Position numbers and translations under genes: made by a program
Assembly: GCA_950022295.1 (NCBI GenBank)
Contig: OX465599.1
Span: 276,727,501-276,791,500 of the forward strand
Length of the DNA: 64,000 nt
Source: Bromus sterilis
Lineage: Eukaryota > Streptophyta > Magnoliopsida > Poales > Poaceae
Direction: 5' to 3'
Shown: piece by piece, positions 22,327 to 33,896 of the stretch
Position numbering within the stretch: position 1 is the stretch's first letter
How the letters are laid out: every line of letters starts with the position of its first letter
Notes under the pieces: model-generated
Databases searched by the model: none
What the model was told of the DNA's origin: nothing
What the model saw: the letters and a program-made list of their open reading frames with translations, nothing else

Positions 22327-24660
22327 ATGCTTATGGAAAATTGCACTCTTAGTTCGTTGTTTGGGGAAGGCCGCTTTACCACACCTGTGGTAGAGAAGTA
22401 TCCTCCACCTACTGAATGTATCCCGTTCAAAATACAACTTGAGATAGTTGAAATAATTATTAATGAATGTTATGATGGGACAGTCAATCCTAGTATTCAT
22501 TTGTTGAAACTTACAGAACTTTGTGAGTTATTTAATATTTCAGGTTTGACAAGAGGTGAAGTCATGCAGAAATTGTTTGCCTTGTCACTGAAAGGAAAAG
22601 CATTGGAATGGTATAGGCTACTAGATGATTCTCACCTACGGGATTGGCAAGAGATCATGTCTCTCTTTTACTCCAAGCTTTATCCTCTTCATGAAGTTCA
22701 TGAGAATAGGAATTATGTTTATAATTTCTATCCTCATGAAGGAGAGAGCATATCTCAAGCTTGGGGGAGACTGAAAACTTTAATGCTAAAATGTCCTGAC
22801 CATGGGCTCCCCAAAGATATAATTATTACTAATTTTTATCCGAGGCTCTCTCGACAGGATAAAGACTTTCTCAATGCTTCCTCTATGGGTTCTTTCACAA
22901 ACGAAAAGATTGATGCTAAATGGGAACTCCTTGAAATAATTCAATGCAATACTGAACATTGGGAGATCGACAAAGGTAAAGAGTCAGGTATAAATTATGA
23001 GTATGATTGCATTAAGTCCTTTGTTGAAACTGCAAGTTTTAATAAGTTTATTGCTAAGTTTGGGCTTGATTCTCAACTCCTTGTTGATTTCCTCAAATCT
23101 TTTGCTCCACATCTTAATATGCCTAAGGAGAATTGGATCAAGCATCATGAACCTTTTAAAGAGATTTGCCAAGAAAATGAGATTGTTCATGATGATTGCA
23201 ACATGCATGATCCAATTCCTGAAAATGATGTTTTATATAAGCATGTTAATTTTTGTGGAGTGGATACACCTTGTGAAAGGCCTATGATTGAAGAAGAGAA
23301 GTATTGTAAGCAACATAAGCATGAAAGAATAATCACTTGGGTCAAAGATTTAAATGAAATTGCTAGAGAATTGTGTGACCTTTATCCTTTTACTTGTGAA
23401 CTTTGCTGCATAGAGGGTCACTTTAATTTTCAATGCATGAACTTTCAAAGCATAACTGTTAATCAGTTGTGTGATAACATGATCACTTCTGATATTTATG
23501 ATGAACTTATGTTATTTTTGATGTGTGAAGAGTTATCAGAAAAGACTTCTTGGCTAGATGTTAATGCCTTAGGAATTAGCAACACTTTGCAAAATTGCCA
23601 TCTCTATTGTGTTGTTAATTGCCATGAAAATGATTACATAAGTAAGATTAGAAAGGAGGGAAATTTACCAAAGTATAAAAATGTCTCTTATATCTCTACT
23701 AATAAAAAGGAGAGTTTCTACCAAGTTTCCCCTATTGTTTCTAATGATAAACCAGGATATGTGGAGAAGCTTCATCTCCAACCACTCTCTCCTAAGGTAA
23801 ATAAGAAGAAAAAGAAGAGGAGGAGGAAGAGGAGCAAGAAGGAAGAAGAATGGGTATCAACCTGGCCTGAGCATATTCCTCGCATCAATTTTTATCCTAA
23901 CGGACAGAAATTTTTGGAGGATGGTGAGCTTGATTGCATTCATTATTATCCTGATGTTAAGTCCGTAGGCACTATTAAAGATGATTTTGATTATGATATG
24001 CATGTTACTTTTTGTGATTGGGAAAATGATGATAATGCTACTTATGATCTTGAAAATCATTTTGGTACTAACTCTGAGAGTGATGATATGGAAAGCTCTA
24101 AGCTTGGGGATGATAGGATTGCAAGTCCTTTACCCATTAGTGATGTGGTAATTGATAATTCTTTTGCTAGTAAGAATAAAGACAACATGTTTACAAATAT
24201 AGTTTCTAGCAATGATAATGCTCTTATCTACTATGATGATGTTATAACTCCTATCTTTAGTGATTATAAAGGTACCTATGACATAAGGAGAAATTATCCT
24301 TATGAAACTTGTCATAATCATGGAGGGAATTACTCCCTTGTTGAACACCATCTTCCTAATACACAATTAATCTATAGTGTTCAAGTTGTTTATGATAGTC
24401 CTACTCCCAGTATTACCAATGAGAAATATTATGCTTATGTGGAGAGTAAGAGTACCCTTTTGCATGTGGATCATGGTAACAATGCTTTATGTGATACTTA
24501 TATTGTTGAGTTTATTCATGATCCCACTGAAAATTATTATGAGAGGGGAACATATGCTTATAGATATTTCAATAATATCAAGTTCCCTCTCTTTATGTTG
24601 AAGGTTTTGAAGTTGCACTTTATTTTTGCTTCCTATGCTAATATCTTTATGCTTCCATGA
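22327..24660 (+). CDS. G6 Gag-like protein, 777 aa, no pol
   Basis: Intact frame from the ATG at 22327 (an upstream in-frame TTG at 22282 is less likely) to the TGA at 24658-24660. Residues about 35-190 fit the retrotransposon Gag domain, with LFALSLKGKALEWYRLL, then W-x-E-I-M-S-L-F-Y-x-K-L and SISQAWGRLKTLMLKCPDHG. At about residues 357-370 is a CCHC zinc knuckle (C-x2-C-x4-H-x4-C; CELCCIEGHFNFQC). At about 495-510 a Lys/Arg run (NKKKKKRRRKRSKKEEE) looks like a nuclear localisation signal. The C-terminal about 260 residues are acidic and Tyr/Asn-rich, and I do not recognise them. No protease, RT or integrase motif exists. It presumably forms virus-like particles with enzymes supplied in trans. 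An uninterrupted frame of this length in such a nest suggests recent activity or selection before insertion. Confidence 0.85.
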   Translation: MLMENCTLSSLFGEGRFTTPVVEKYPPPTECIPFKIQLEIVEIIINECYDGTVNPSIHLLKLTELCELFNISGLTRGEVMQKLFALSLKGKALEWYRLLDDSHLRDWQEIMSLFYSKLYPLHEVHENRNYVYNFYPHEGESISQAWGRLKTLMLKCPDHGLPKDIIITNFYPRLSRQDKDFLNASSMGSFTNEKIDAKWELLEIIQCNTEHWEIDKGKESGINYEYDCIKSFVETASFNKFIAKFGLDSQLLVDFLKSFAPHLNMPKENWIKHHEPFKEICQENEIVHDDCNMHDPIPENDVLYKHVNFCGVDTPCERPMIEEEKYCKQHKHERIITWVKDLNEIARELCDLYPFTCELCCIEGHFNFQCMNFQSITVNQLCDNMITSDIYDELMLFLMCEELSEKTSWLDVNALGISNTLQNCHLYCVVNCHENDYISKIRKEGNLPKYKNVSYISTNKKESFYQVSPIVSNDKPGYVEKLHLQPLSPKVNKKKKKRRRKRSKKEEEWVSTWPEHIPRINFYPNGQKFLEDGELDCIHYYPDVKSVGTIKDDFDYDMHVTFCDWENDDNATYDLENHFGTNSESDDMESSKLGDDRIASPLPISDVVIDNSFASKNKDNMFTNIVSSNDNALIYYDDVITPIFSDYKGTYDIRRNYPYETCHNHGGNYSLVEHHLPNTQLIYSVQVVYDSPTPSITNEKYYAYVESKSTLLHVDHGNNALCDTYIVEFIHDPTENYYERGTYAYRYFNNIKFPLFMLKVLKLHFIFASYANIFMLP

Positions 24661-25355
24661 GTTATTTCTCTACAAGATCCCTTTGCATAGGAAGCATGTT
24701 AGACTTAAATGTGTTTGTTATTTGCTTCTTGATGCTCTCTTTTGTTCTTCAACTCTTATTCCTTATTCCTATGAAAGCATCATTAAAATCTTAAGCCTAT
24801 CTTTATGGCTATAAAGAAAGAGCTCTAGGGAGACAACCCTCGTTATCTTTAGTTTGAGTTTTTTTACTTTCAGTTTTTAGTGGTCTTGATGATTGTTACT
24901 ACAGTAGCAACATCATTGTATCTTTATTTTCAAGCTTTGTGCCAAGTCTAGCCTCTGATTGCAAGAAAGTTCAAAAGTTGTGACATGCTTCCCAGAAAAC
25001 AGATTCTGTCCTTGGACGAAAAAATTAGCCTAAAATCACTAGATCATCTTTTTGATCTGAATTGTTTTGACAGCGTGCTCCTTACAATTGACTTTAGAGC
25101 GTCTGTTCTGAGTTTTTTGATTCGAGTTGCAGAAGTACCCCTAAAAAATTCTTTACTACCTGTTGTTCTGTTTTTCACAGATTCTGCCACGTTTTGTCTC
25201 TCCTAACGTTCGCAAACCTAAAGCTTGCTTTCTCTTTGCAAAAACCTATTGGCAATCTTGAGAAACAGTATATCTTCAAGAATATCTTTATATCCAGTGG
25301 GAAAATTATTTATTAAGGGTACTAACTTCTCTAATCAGCTTATGATGAGTTATGT

Positions 25356-25598
25356 ATGAAGGGAGTTTTCAAGTGTGCGATGGAAGATGATGAAAGAAGA
25401 TTCGGGAGTGTCAAGCTCTCAAGCTTGGGGATGCCCCCATGCATCCCCAACAAATATTCAATGAGACTCAAGCGTCTAAGCTTGGGGATTCCCCCGTGCA
25501 TCCCCTTCTCCATCAACAATCATCAGTTCATCCTTCGTCTCACTATATTTTTATCACTTCATGTGTTATGTGCTATGCTTGGAGCGCCTCGCTCTTAG
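25356..25598 (+). other. Candidate small frame (80 codons) in the G6 3' region
   Basis: ATG-started frame MKGVFKCAMEDDERRFGS... that ends ...LGAPRS. A frame of exactly the same length and register occurs in G5 (29468-29710). The G8 equivalent (41720 on) has a one-base deletion. Its SLGMPPCIP/SLGIPPCIP repeats are the translation of two hairpins. It could be conserved only because the DNA is, so I do not call it a gene. Confidence 0.3.
25421..25505 (+). repeat. Paired AAGCTTGGGGATG hairpins
   Basis: Two tandem inverted repeats. The first has arms TTGGGGATGC/GCATCCCCAA around a short C-rich loop (25425-25450), and the second is a weaker copy at 25479-25505. The same pair is at 29566-29643 (G5) and 41783-41866 (G8). 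The arm repeats the polypurine tract AAGCTTGGGGATGT used at the 3' LTR. Confidence 0.75.
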
Positions 25599-27665
25599 GT
25601 TTTATTTTTAGTTTTCTTTAGCTTTTCTTGCTGTTCATAACAAGTTAGACCCCTTCTTACTTTGTGTGGGAGAGAAAGCTCCGCTTGAACTTGCATGCTT
25701 ATTTCCTTAGCTGTGAGTTGTTCTTTTTCTTTTCTTAGTTGCTGCCCTGTTTAGTTGTAGTGCTTTAGTTTTCTTCTAGAGCTTTTCTTTTGTCTCAGGT
25801 TGAACTTGCTATAGGTTGCATGTTTTATCTTGTTAGACAGTTTGCCTGTTGCACTGAGTTTTGTGTCTTGACTAGGAAGTAGGTAGTTGAAGTTGCTATT
25901 CTCTTTGTAGTAGTAACTTGCAATAATTTTGAGGTATTGACTAGAGTAATGTTTGAACTTTTGGTGTCAAGAGCTCGAGCCTATTAGTGATAGATGTCGT
26001 ATTTTGGGCAATCCGTGTGTTTTTCGAAAACCAAAAACCCCTGTTGAGAACTCTAGCTACTAGATGGATCACTAACCTCTGGAGGGTTCGAATATTAGAG
26101 TACACTCACGTACCATGAGTCGAGGATGCGCAAGGATAACCAAACCCCCATACACTTCTCCTCAGGGTACTTTTCTCTTTGTGAACCTCCTGCTTAGATT
26201 GAGAGTTACCGATAATAAGTGCATGAGTTCTTCAGACTAATGTGAGTATTCGAAAGTTGACACTTCCACCCACCTATACTTTTTCTAGCCTCTTCAGTAC
26301 CGTGCATTGCCCTTTCTCACCTCGAGAGTTGGCGCATACTTCGCCGGTGCATCCAAACCCTTGGCATGATACGCTCTGTCATCATAAGCCTCCTTATATC
26401 TTTCCTCAAAACAGCCACCATACCTACCTACAAGGCATTTACATAGCCTTTCCGAGATACATTGCCATTCAACATCCACCTTCTCATGACTTGATCCTCA
26501 TGTCATACATGCTACTTGCTTGATCGATGAGCCGCATGCTAGTTGGGCCTTGTCCTAATCATTGCTACATGACGCGGTATTATCATTGCATATCCTGCTA
26601 TCCTGGTAGAGGCATACATTTGCATCATGATAGTTATATCTTCTTTATGTGAGTACCTTTGTAAAGTGTGAAAGATCTCCTATATTCTTGTAAAATATAG
26701 AGTGTTGCCCCTAAAGTGTGGAAAAGATCCCAAAGAGGACAAAATCAAAAGATCCCAAAGAGGACAAATGAGAGTTAAATAGAAAGAGCCATTGAGGCCA
26801 CCAAAAAAATACAAAAAAATAGAAAAAAGAGAAAAAGAAAAATAAAAAGAGAGAAGGGGGCACACTACTATTCCTTTTGATAGATCCACACTAGTACCTC
26901 ATCCTCTATCCCTTGTACTCCATAGAGATCATCATCATGCATATAGATATGTGGGGACCTTCACACTATAGAACTTGGATTGTATATTCCAATGATGAGC
27001 CTCCTCAAACGAGCTCTAGGTCTTCTTGAGCAAGCAAGTTAGATGCACCCCCACTAGTTCCCTTGGAGAGCTTTTAGCTCACATGTGCATCAGTTGCATG
27101 GCAATCCCTACTCCTCACATCATATCTATCATATGGCCTTCTCTCGCCTATGATTGTCCTCATTGATGTGAGCCTTTCACACCTTTTTGTCATCCTCCTC
27201 CACCTTCTTTCTGTTTCGCCTTTTAGGTGTCAACTTTCTTGCTCACGCTCATCCGTTGCATGAGTGCTCAAAATATCGAAAGGGAGTGGATCAGTTTGAC
27301 TTGTACCTGGCTAGTGGTCTGGGGACGAGTCAAGATAAAAATCCAAAGGAGACCAAGTGTGAAACTTTAGTAGATAGTTGTTCTCAACAACCTTTTTTCT
27401 CTCTTTTTCCCAGTCCCCTGCTTGCACGCAAACACCATCTGGAGACATTTGAGTCACGGACAGCGAGAGCTCTTGCACCTTTTGTTCTTTTGTTGCTTGT
27501 GTCAATGCTAATATAGACTCTTGCTTGTTAAGACTTGAATTGAATTGCGTGCTTTGATTGCTTTACTTAAAAGTCCTTATATGGTTGTGTGGCATGTCAC
27601 CACAGAAATTATGCTTGTTATCATTTACCTACTCGAGGACGAGCAGGAATTAAACTTGGGGAGTT

Positions 27666-29123
27666 TGATACGTCCCAAACGTATCTATAATTTCTGCTTG
27701 CTCCATGCATGTTTTGTGTGACTTTTCCATGATTTTCTTGAACTTTCATACACTTTTGAGCATATTTGGACTAATCTATTAACCCAGTGCACCCAGATGC
27801 CAGTTGTTGTTTTCTGCTGTTTTTGTATTTCAAGTTTTCCGGCCATTAAAAGTGCTCCAAAAAATCTGGAAAAATCTGATAAAAAATCAGCGACCCGGAA
27901 GCTTTCGGAATCACCAAGGTAGCGGAGGGGGGCCACCACCAGGAGACCAGGAGGGTCCCTGGCGCGGCCCCACCCTAGGCCGCGCCAGGAGGCCTTCTGG
28001 CTGCCTGGTGGGTCCCCTGAACACCCCCCTCCGCCTATATTTAGCCCTCGGGGTGGAAACCCCTAATACCGAAGTACTTTTTCCAGAAGCGATTCCGATC
28101 TCCGCCGCCATCGCCAACAAGCTTCGGGGGACCAGAATTCCTGTGAAGGCACCCTTCCGGGAGGGGGAAGTGCTCCCGGATTCATCTCCATCGACGTTGC
28201 TTCCTCCCTCCATGAAGCGAGAGTAGTTCTCCCTCGGGGCTGAGGTTTCTACCAGTAGTTATGTGTTCTTCTCTCTCTCCCATGATGTGATATTCGTTGT
28301 GATCATAGGCTATGTTAATCTAGGGTGATCCCATGATATTTCCCCTTCCTCTATGTATTGGATTGATGTACTCAATTGATCTTATCTAGTATAATCCCCG
28401 AGACCATGGTGACAGCGGTCTATTGGACATGGGTTAGAAGAATATTATCATGCGTGATTTCCTCTTTTGTGTGTTGATTGAAGATTGAGAGTCTCTTGGT
28501 GCTTGTCTTTGACTATCCTTGAGATATGTTGTGGTGATTGTGGTACTCTCTTTGGATGGCCGCGGTGACATTGGGAAATCCATAGATTGAGAACTACGAA
28601 CTTTGAGGTGCGCTTTTGTAGCCCTACATAATTCTCATCCTCTCTTGACCACAAAGGAATGACCTCCGAGTGCGTCTCCATTACATGTTTTATGGGAAAT
28701 ATCATGTGATTAGACTATGTTAATGTTGTTGAGAGTTGCCACTAGTTAAAGTATGAAGCCTAGGCCTTGTTTCCACCATTGTTACACCGTTTGTGCTCAT
28801 TTTTGTCACGTGTTTGCTTGCTGCACTTTTTATTACAGATTTATATTACTTTGTTTTGCTGCACCTATCACCCATATTTTACCATCTCTTCGCCGAACTA
28901 GTGCACCTATACAACTCCTAGTTGTATTAGGTGTGTTGGGGACACAAGAGACTTCTTGTATCTTAAATGCAGGGTTGCTTGAGAGAGACCATCTTCAACC
29001 TCTACTTCCTTGAGTTCGATAAACCTTAGGTCATCCACTTGAGGGAAATTGTTGCTGCCCTACAAACCTCTGCGCTTGGAGGCCCAACAGATTCTACAAG
29101 AATAGAAGCGTGCGTAGACATCA
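27666..29123 (+). mobile_element. G6 3' LTR
   Basis: 1458 bp, TGATACGTCCCAAACGTATC...GTAGACATCA, matching 20769-22225. It is followed by the target duplication GTTAC at 29124-29128 and then the resumed G5 interior. Confidence 0.93.
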
Positions 29124-29128
29124 GTTAC

Positions 29129-30291
29129 TACTACACAAGAATAGCAACAACAATTACCTACTCCAAGTCAAGACAAAAAACTCAGTTTAACAGGCAAACT
29201 CTCTAAACAAGATAATCATGAAAACTCAAGAGATTTCCAGCAACAAACTAAACAAAAGCTCTTAAAAAGATAAGCATGAAAACTAAGAGCTAAACATGGC
29301 AGTAGCTATGAAAAAGATAAAGAACACACACAACAAAGATAAGCATGAAGAATCCTATGTTGTGTTCTAGATTTTGAAAGTGGAGCGTGTTTTCTCCCAC
29401 ACAAATAAAGTTGGGTTCTAACTTGTTATGAACAACAAGCAAAGATAAAGAAAACTAAAAATAAAACCTAAGAGCGAGATGCTCCAAGCATAGCACATAA
29501 TGCATGAAGTGATAAAAATATAGTGAAACGAAAGACGAACTGATAATTGTTGATGGAGAAGGGGATGCACGGGGGAATCCCCAAGCTTAGACGCTTGAGT
29601 CTCCTTGAATATTTCTTGGGGATGCATGGGGGCATCCCCAAGCTTGAGTGCTTGACACTCCTAAATATTCTTTCATCATCTTCCCTCGCACACTTGAAAA
29701 CTCCCTTCATACATAACTCATCATAATCTGATTAGAAAGGTTAGTACCCATAATAAAATAATTTTTCCTCTACTGGAAATAAGGATATTATTGAAGAGCT
29801 ACTGTTTCTCAAGATTGCCAAAAAGTTTTTCCAAAGAAAAAGCAAGCTTAAGGTTTGCAAAACGAAGAGGAGGCAAAACAGGACAGAATCTGTGAAAAAC
29901 AGACCAGCAGGTAGTAAAGAATTTTTTTAGGGATACTTCTGCAACTCAAATCAAAAAATCAGAACATACGAAAGTTCCGTAATTGTATAGACCACGCTGT
30001 GTAAAAATTTAAGCTCAAAAATATGAACTTAGATTTTTCTGTGATTTTTCCCGTCACGAGGACAGAATCTGTTTTCTGGACAACATGTCACAACTTTCAC
30101 TTCCCTTGTCATATGAGGCTATAATTGGCACAAAGCTTGAAAAGTAAAGATACAATGATGTTGCTACAGTAGTAACAATCATCAAGACCACTAAAAACAG
30201 AAGAAAAACTAAAAGGAAAACCTAAATTCGTTGTGGGATGCCTCCCAAAAGCGCTTCTTTAAAGCCATTAGCTAGGCTTAATGCAAATAGA
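29129..30291 (-). other. G5 internal non-coding region between gag and the G6 insertion
   Basis: Non-coding and homologous (inverted) to 24661-25900 of G6 and 41160-42300 of G8. It includes the hairpin pair at 29566-29643 and, on the minus strand, an 80-codon frame at 29468-29710 paralleling the one in G6. The sequence joins 20763 across G6 via GTTAC. Confidence 0.75.
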
Positions 30292-31106
30292 TCAAGTTGT
30301 ATCAATTGAACCATCATCAAGATCATCAAAAAGCTCTTCAATAGTACAACCACTCTTAAGAGGTCTTTCAAATAAAGGCCTAATAAAGATACTTCTAGGA
30401 ATAAAAGCAAAAGGCGGAAGATCAATTGGAATCTCATTTATTCCATTAAAGAGAGGTATCTCTTCCAAAGTCTTCACAGTTTCAACCCCTTTGGCAATAG
30501 ATAGATTATTTTTGAAATGAGGAGCCTTTGGAACGTAAACGAACCTAGGTTCCTTCTTTGCCGGAGTTTCCACCTTTTTGGGTTTGATTGAGGAGAAAGT
30601 AGTTCCTAGAGTGTCAATGATTTCCCCAATCTTATCAATCCTAGAAGGGTCCAAGTTATGGGATTTGATGGTCTCCAAGGTTTTGAAAATTTTATGCATG
30701 GAGCTATCAAGTCTATTGAAATTCCCTTGAACCTTACTATCCAACTCACTTATCTTATTAAAGCTTGGCATCTCTAGCTCTATCTTTTCAAGTTTTTCCA
30801 TAATGTGAGCTAGGGTAATGTCCTCTTGAATGCTAGCAACAGGGGGGTTTCGAACAAGATTTTACATAATACTAAGAGCTTCCCAAACTGGGACTTCTAG
30901 GAAATTCCCATTGATTATAGTATGTAGAATAAACCTATTCCAAGAAGTAATTCCAACATAAAAGTTTCTAAGCAGAATAGTAGTGGATTGCTTCTTGGTG
31001 GCCCTTTTTGAGAATCATTAATTCTATACCAGGCATCTTTAAGACTTTCACCACCTCTTTGTTTAAAGGTGAGCACTTCTGCTTCACCAAAGGAAAAAGG
31101 ACCAGA
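30292..31106 (-). pseudogene. G5 short gag, broken
   Basis: The minus-strand frame starts MSGPFSFGEAEVLTFKQRGG, a Gypsy Gag N-terminus (GGESLKDAWYRINDS). It loses frame in an A-run after DSQK, is interrupted by one TAA near 30870, and continues as a coherent 169-residue block with LKSGCTIEELFDDLDDGSIDTT at its end. G8 encodes a protein with the same beginning and end. The expected product is about 270 residues with no zinc knuckle or protease. Confidence 0.7.
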
Positions 31107-31246
31107 CATAATGACAACTACTAGCAAGGTAACTATTTTTTTATTTTTGATAAAGGACACTAAAGCAAAAATTGAAAGGTAAACTAACAAGACTAAAAAT
31201 CAAAGATAAAAGATAACGTGCAACTCCCCTATCTTGAAGAGTGGAG

Positions 31247-31264
31247 TCCCAGGAAACTGCGCCA
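31247..31264 (-). promoter_or_regulatory. G5 primer binding site, three mismatches
   Basis: The minus strand reads TGGCGCAGTTTCCTGGGA, a decayed form of the tRNA-Asp site, 11 bp from the 5' LTR end. Confidence 0.75.
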
Positions 31265-31275
31265 GAAATTGCTTT

Positions 31276-32937
31276 TGATGGTACGATTTCTCGCCCCCTC
31301 GTTGGTTACCCAAAGTGGAAGGTTGAGATGTAGATAGCAGCAATTTACCTCGGTGAAGATACCAAGGTTCGTTTACAGCAGGACTCCAGCAACGATAAGT
31401 AGGTGGTTCAGCAAGTGATGCGGCGTCTGAAAAGAATCACTTGCTTCTCCTGGACCTACACACACAACAGATAACTTTGCTCCCAACGAGTTCAGAGAGG
31501 TTGTCAATCCCTCCGGCCTTGTTGTTCACAAAGGATCAAACGCACGGGATAATAATGATAGTGATAGCAACGGAAAAGTAAATAAAGAAGTAAATAAATA
31601 GTGGGTGTAAACAGTATTAGAAATATGGACCGGGGTCCTATGATGTTCACTAGTGATGTCTCTCTCCCAAAAGACGATAAAATAGCCATGCGAGGTAAAC
31701 AAATTACAGCTGGGAAATTGACAGGATTATGTGCGCAAACCAATGCTAACTATGCTATAAAGAAAGGAAGAGGCTCAAAAGCATGGGCGGTACGCCAAGA
31801 CAAGTAGACCGAAATCCATCTGCATCTACCTACTAATCATCCACCTTGAGACATCTATCCAGAACATCTCGATGGTATGAAGCTACGAATCCCACCCAAA
31901 GTGTAAACTCAAAGCAACAAACAACTGCACTAAAGAACTTTGCGTAAAGTAAACAATCCTTGCACCCGCAAGTACAAGCACCGTTTTCCCCTTGTGGCAA
32001 CAACACATCCCCTAGACTCATGTTTCTGTCACTCAAGCTAGTCATCAGGGGGCATGAACCCACAATCATGCATAACGCTCCCTCTTGGAGTCACTACCTA
32101 CTACTTGGCCAAAGCAATAGACAACAACGGAAAACATGCAAGAATTACTCAAGAACAAAAATATAAAAGAGGAGAATCAAATATATTACTCAAACACAAT
32201 CTGAACATAGTCTCATAATCCATCGGATCCCAACAAACTCAACATAGAAACAACAGAAAGATTACGTATGTGCCTCGATCAGGTAGGGCAGCTCACGAGG
32301 TCTAATCCATGAAGAACAAAGAGGGGAGGAGAACATCACATAGCTACTGATCATAGACCCATGGTCCAAGGTGGACTACTCACGGTTCATCCGGGAAGCA
32401 TCCATGGTGGTGGAGAAGCTCCCGGAGGTGGTTCCTCCCTCCGGCAGGGTGCCGGGAAGAGGTCTCCTGGTGCTCCCGATCTTGGAAGCGCGGCGGCGGC
32501 GGAACAGAGGAGAGATCGCGAAAAAGGGTTCCTCTTTCGGGGGTTTCGTTTCATGGAGGATATATGGGCGAAGGGGGGTAGCCAGGGGGGCCCACCAGGG
32601 GTCCAGGCGCCCCCCTGGCGCGGCCCCACCCTGGGGCGCGCCGGGAGCGCGCCTAGGGCCTTGTTGGGTCCCCTCTGGCCCCTCTCGGTGATTCCCGAAG
32701 CTTCCGAAGCGCTGATTTTTTTATTGGATTTTTCCCGAATTTTTGGAGCACTTTTAATATGGGGGAAACCTAAAATAGAAAAACAGCAGAAAACAGGAAC
32801 TAGCACTGGGGTGCACTGAGTTAATAGGTTAGTCCAAATATGATCAAAAGTGTATGAAAGTGTATCAATATCATAGCAATATCACACAAAAGAGGCATGG
32901 AGCAAGCAGAAATTATAGATACGTTTTGGACATATCA
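31276..32937 (-). mobile_element. G5 5' LTR
   Basis: 1662 bp, partner of 17312-18974. The U3 start at 32937 reads TGATATGTCC (one change from TGATACGTCC), and the right flank GTGGC is the target duplication. Proline/arginine-rich frames such as 32361-32819 are GC-rich leader seen in all copies. Confidence 0.92.
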
Positions 32938-32942
32938 GTGGC

Positions 32943-33896
32943 TGTTTTGAGGAAATATATAAGGAGGTTTATGATGACAAAGCGTATCATGCCAAGGGTT
33001 TGGATGTACCGGCGAAGGTGGACGCCAACTCTCGGAGTGAGAAGAAGGCAATGCACGGCACATGAGAGGGTAGCAAATATGAGGAGGTTGAAGTGTCAAA
33101 TTTCAATACTTACATTAGTCCGAAGAACTCATGCACTTATTATCGGTAACTCTCAATCTAATAAGGAGGTTCAAAAAGAGACAAGTAACCCGAGGAGGAG
33201 TGTATGGGGGTTTGGTTATCCTTGCGCATCCTCAACTCATGGTACGTGAGTGTACTCTAATATTCGATCCCTCCAAAGATTAGCGATCCATCTAGTAGCT
33301 AGAGTTCTCAACTAGTTTTGTAGGTTTTTGAAAATAAACACGGATTGCCCAAAATACGACACCTATCACTAATAGGCTAGAGCTTTTGACACCAAAAGTT
33401 CAAAAATTACTCACATCAATACCTCAAAACTATTGCAAGTTACTACTAAAATTAAATAGCAACGTCAATTACCTACTTTCAAGACAAGACACAACTCAGT
33501 GCAACAACCAACTCTCTTAACAAGATAAACACGAAAACTAAAGAGAGTTCCAGCAACAAACTAAACAAAAGCCAAGGCTCTTGCTAAATACAAACTAAGA
33601 CTAAAACTAAACATGGCAGTAGCTACGAAAAGATAAAGAACACACAACAACAAAAAGATTAGAATGAAAAATCCTATGATGTGTTCTAGATTGGAGTGGA
33701 GCGTGTTTCTCTCCCACACAAAGTAAGACGGGGTCTAACTTGTTATGAACAGCAAGCAAAGGTAAAGAAAACTAAAAATAAAAACTAAGAGCGAGACACC
33801 CCAATCATAGAACATAACGCATGAAGTGATAAAAATATAGTGAGACGAAGGACGAACTGATGATTGTTGATGGAGAAGGGGATGCACGGGGGCATC
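32943..33896 (-). other. G4 internal region, right piece
   Basis: It continues G4 from 17311 after removal of G5: TGTTTTGAGG follows GGTGGC exactly as at 20269-20284 of G5. Non-coding. It ends at the first arm of the hairpin pair, where G7 inserted (GGGGGCATC|TGTCGGGG). Confidence 0.8.

Larger units (their letters stand above)
24661..27665 (+). other. G6 3' internal non-coding region and polypurine tract
   Basis: About 3 kb with no large frame. It is closely related to the 3' regions of G5 (29129-30220 inverted, 18975-20763 inverted) and G8 (41160-43226, 52614-53373). Landmarks are the AAGCTTGGGGATG hairpins (25421-25505), an A-rich stretch at 26810-26860, the CACTA empty-site sequence near 26960-26975, and the polypurine-like TTAAACTTGGGGAGTT just before 27666. 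Confidence 0.8.
20769..29123 (+). mobile_element. G6, gag-only Gypsy-like element
   Basis: Complete 8355-bp plus-strand element with LTRs 20769-22225 and 27666-29123 and the 5-bp duplication GTTAC (20764-20768, 29124-29128). It has a perfect tRNA-Asp primer site, one long frame of 777 codons, a long 3' non-coding region and no pol. It sits in G5 in the opposite orientation. By eye the LTRs differ by a few per cent. Confidence 0.95.
17312..32937 (-). mobile_element. G5, non-autonomous Gypsy-like element
   Basis: Complete minus-strand element: 3' LTR 17312-18974, 5' LTR 31276-32937, and matching 5-bp duplication GTGGC at 17307-17311 and 32938-32942. Without the nested G6 it is about 7.27 kb. 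It has a primer site, a damaged short gag, about 3 kb of non-coding 3' region and a polypurine tract, but no protease, RT, RNase H or integrase. By eye the LTRs differ by roughly 3 per cent. Confidence 0.93.
10725..33896 (-). mobile_element. G4, non-autonomous Gypsy-like element (3' part), host of CACTA, G5 and G7
   Basis: Minus-strand element inserted in the pol of G3. The window holds its 3' LTR and its 3' internal region, which can be followed through three insertions: 12376-13220, 16842-17311 and 32943-33896. The join 17311/32943 is restored by removing G5 (duplication GTGGC). The rest of the internal region and the 5' LTR lie beyond G7. The family is the same as G5 and G8, judged by LTR and 3' region. 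Confidence 0.82.

Noticed and set aside
32361..32819. 152- and 139-codon frames
   Set aside because: Equivalent GC-rich frames recur at 2091, 11809, 18411, 38739 and 53600, one per LTR. They are LTR leader sequence, not genes.
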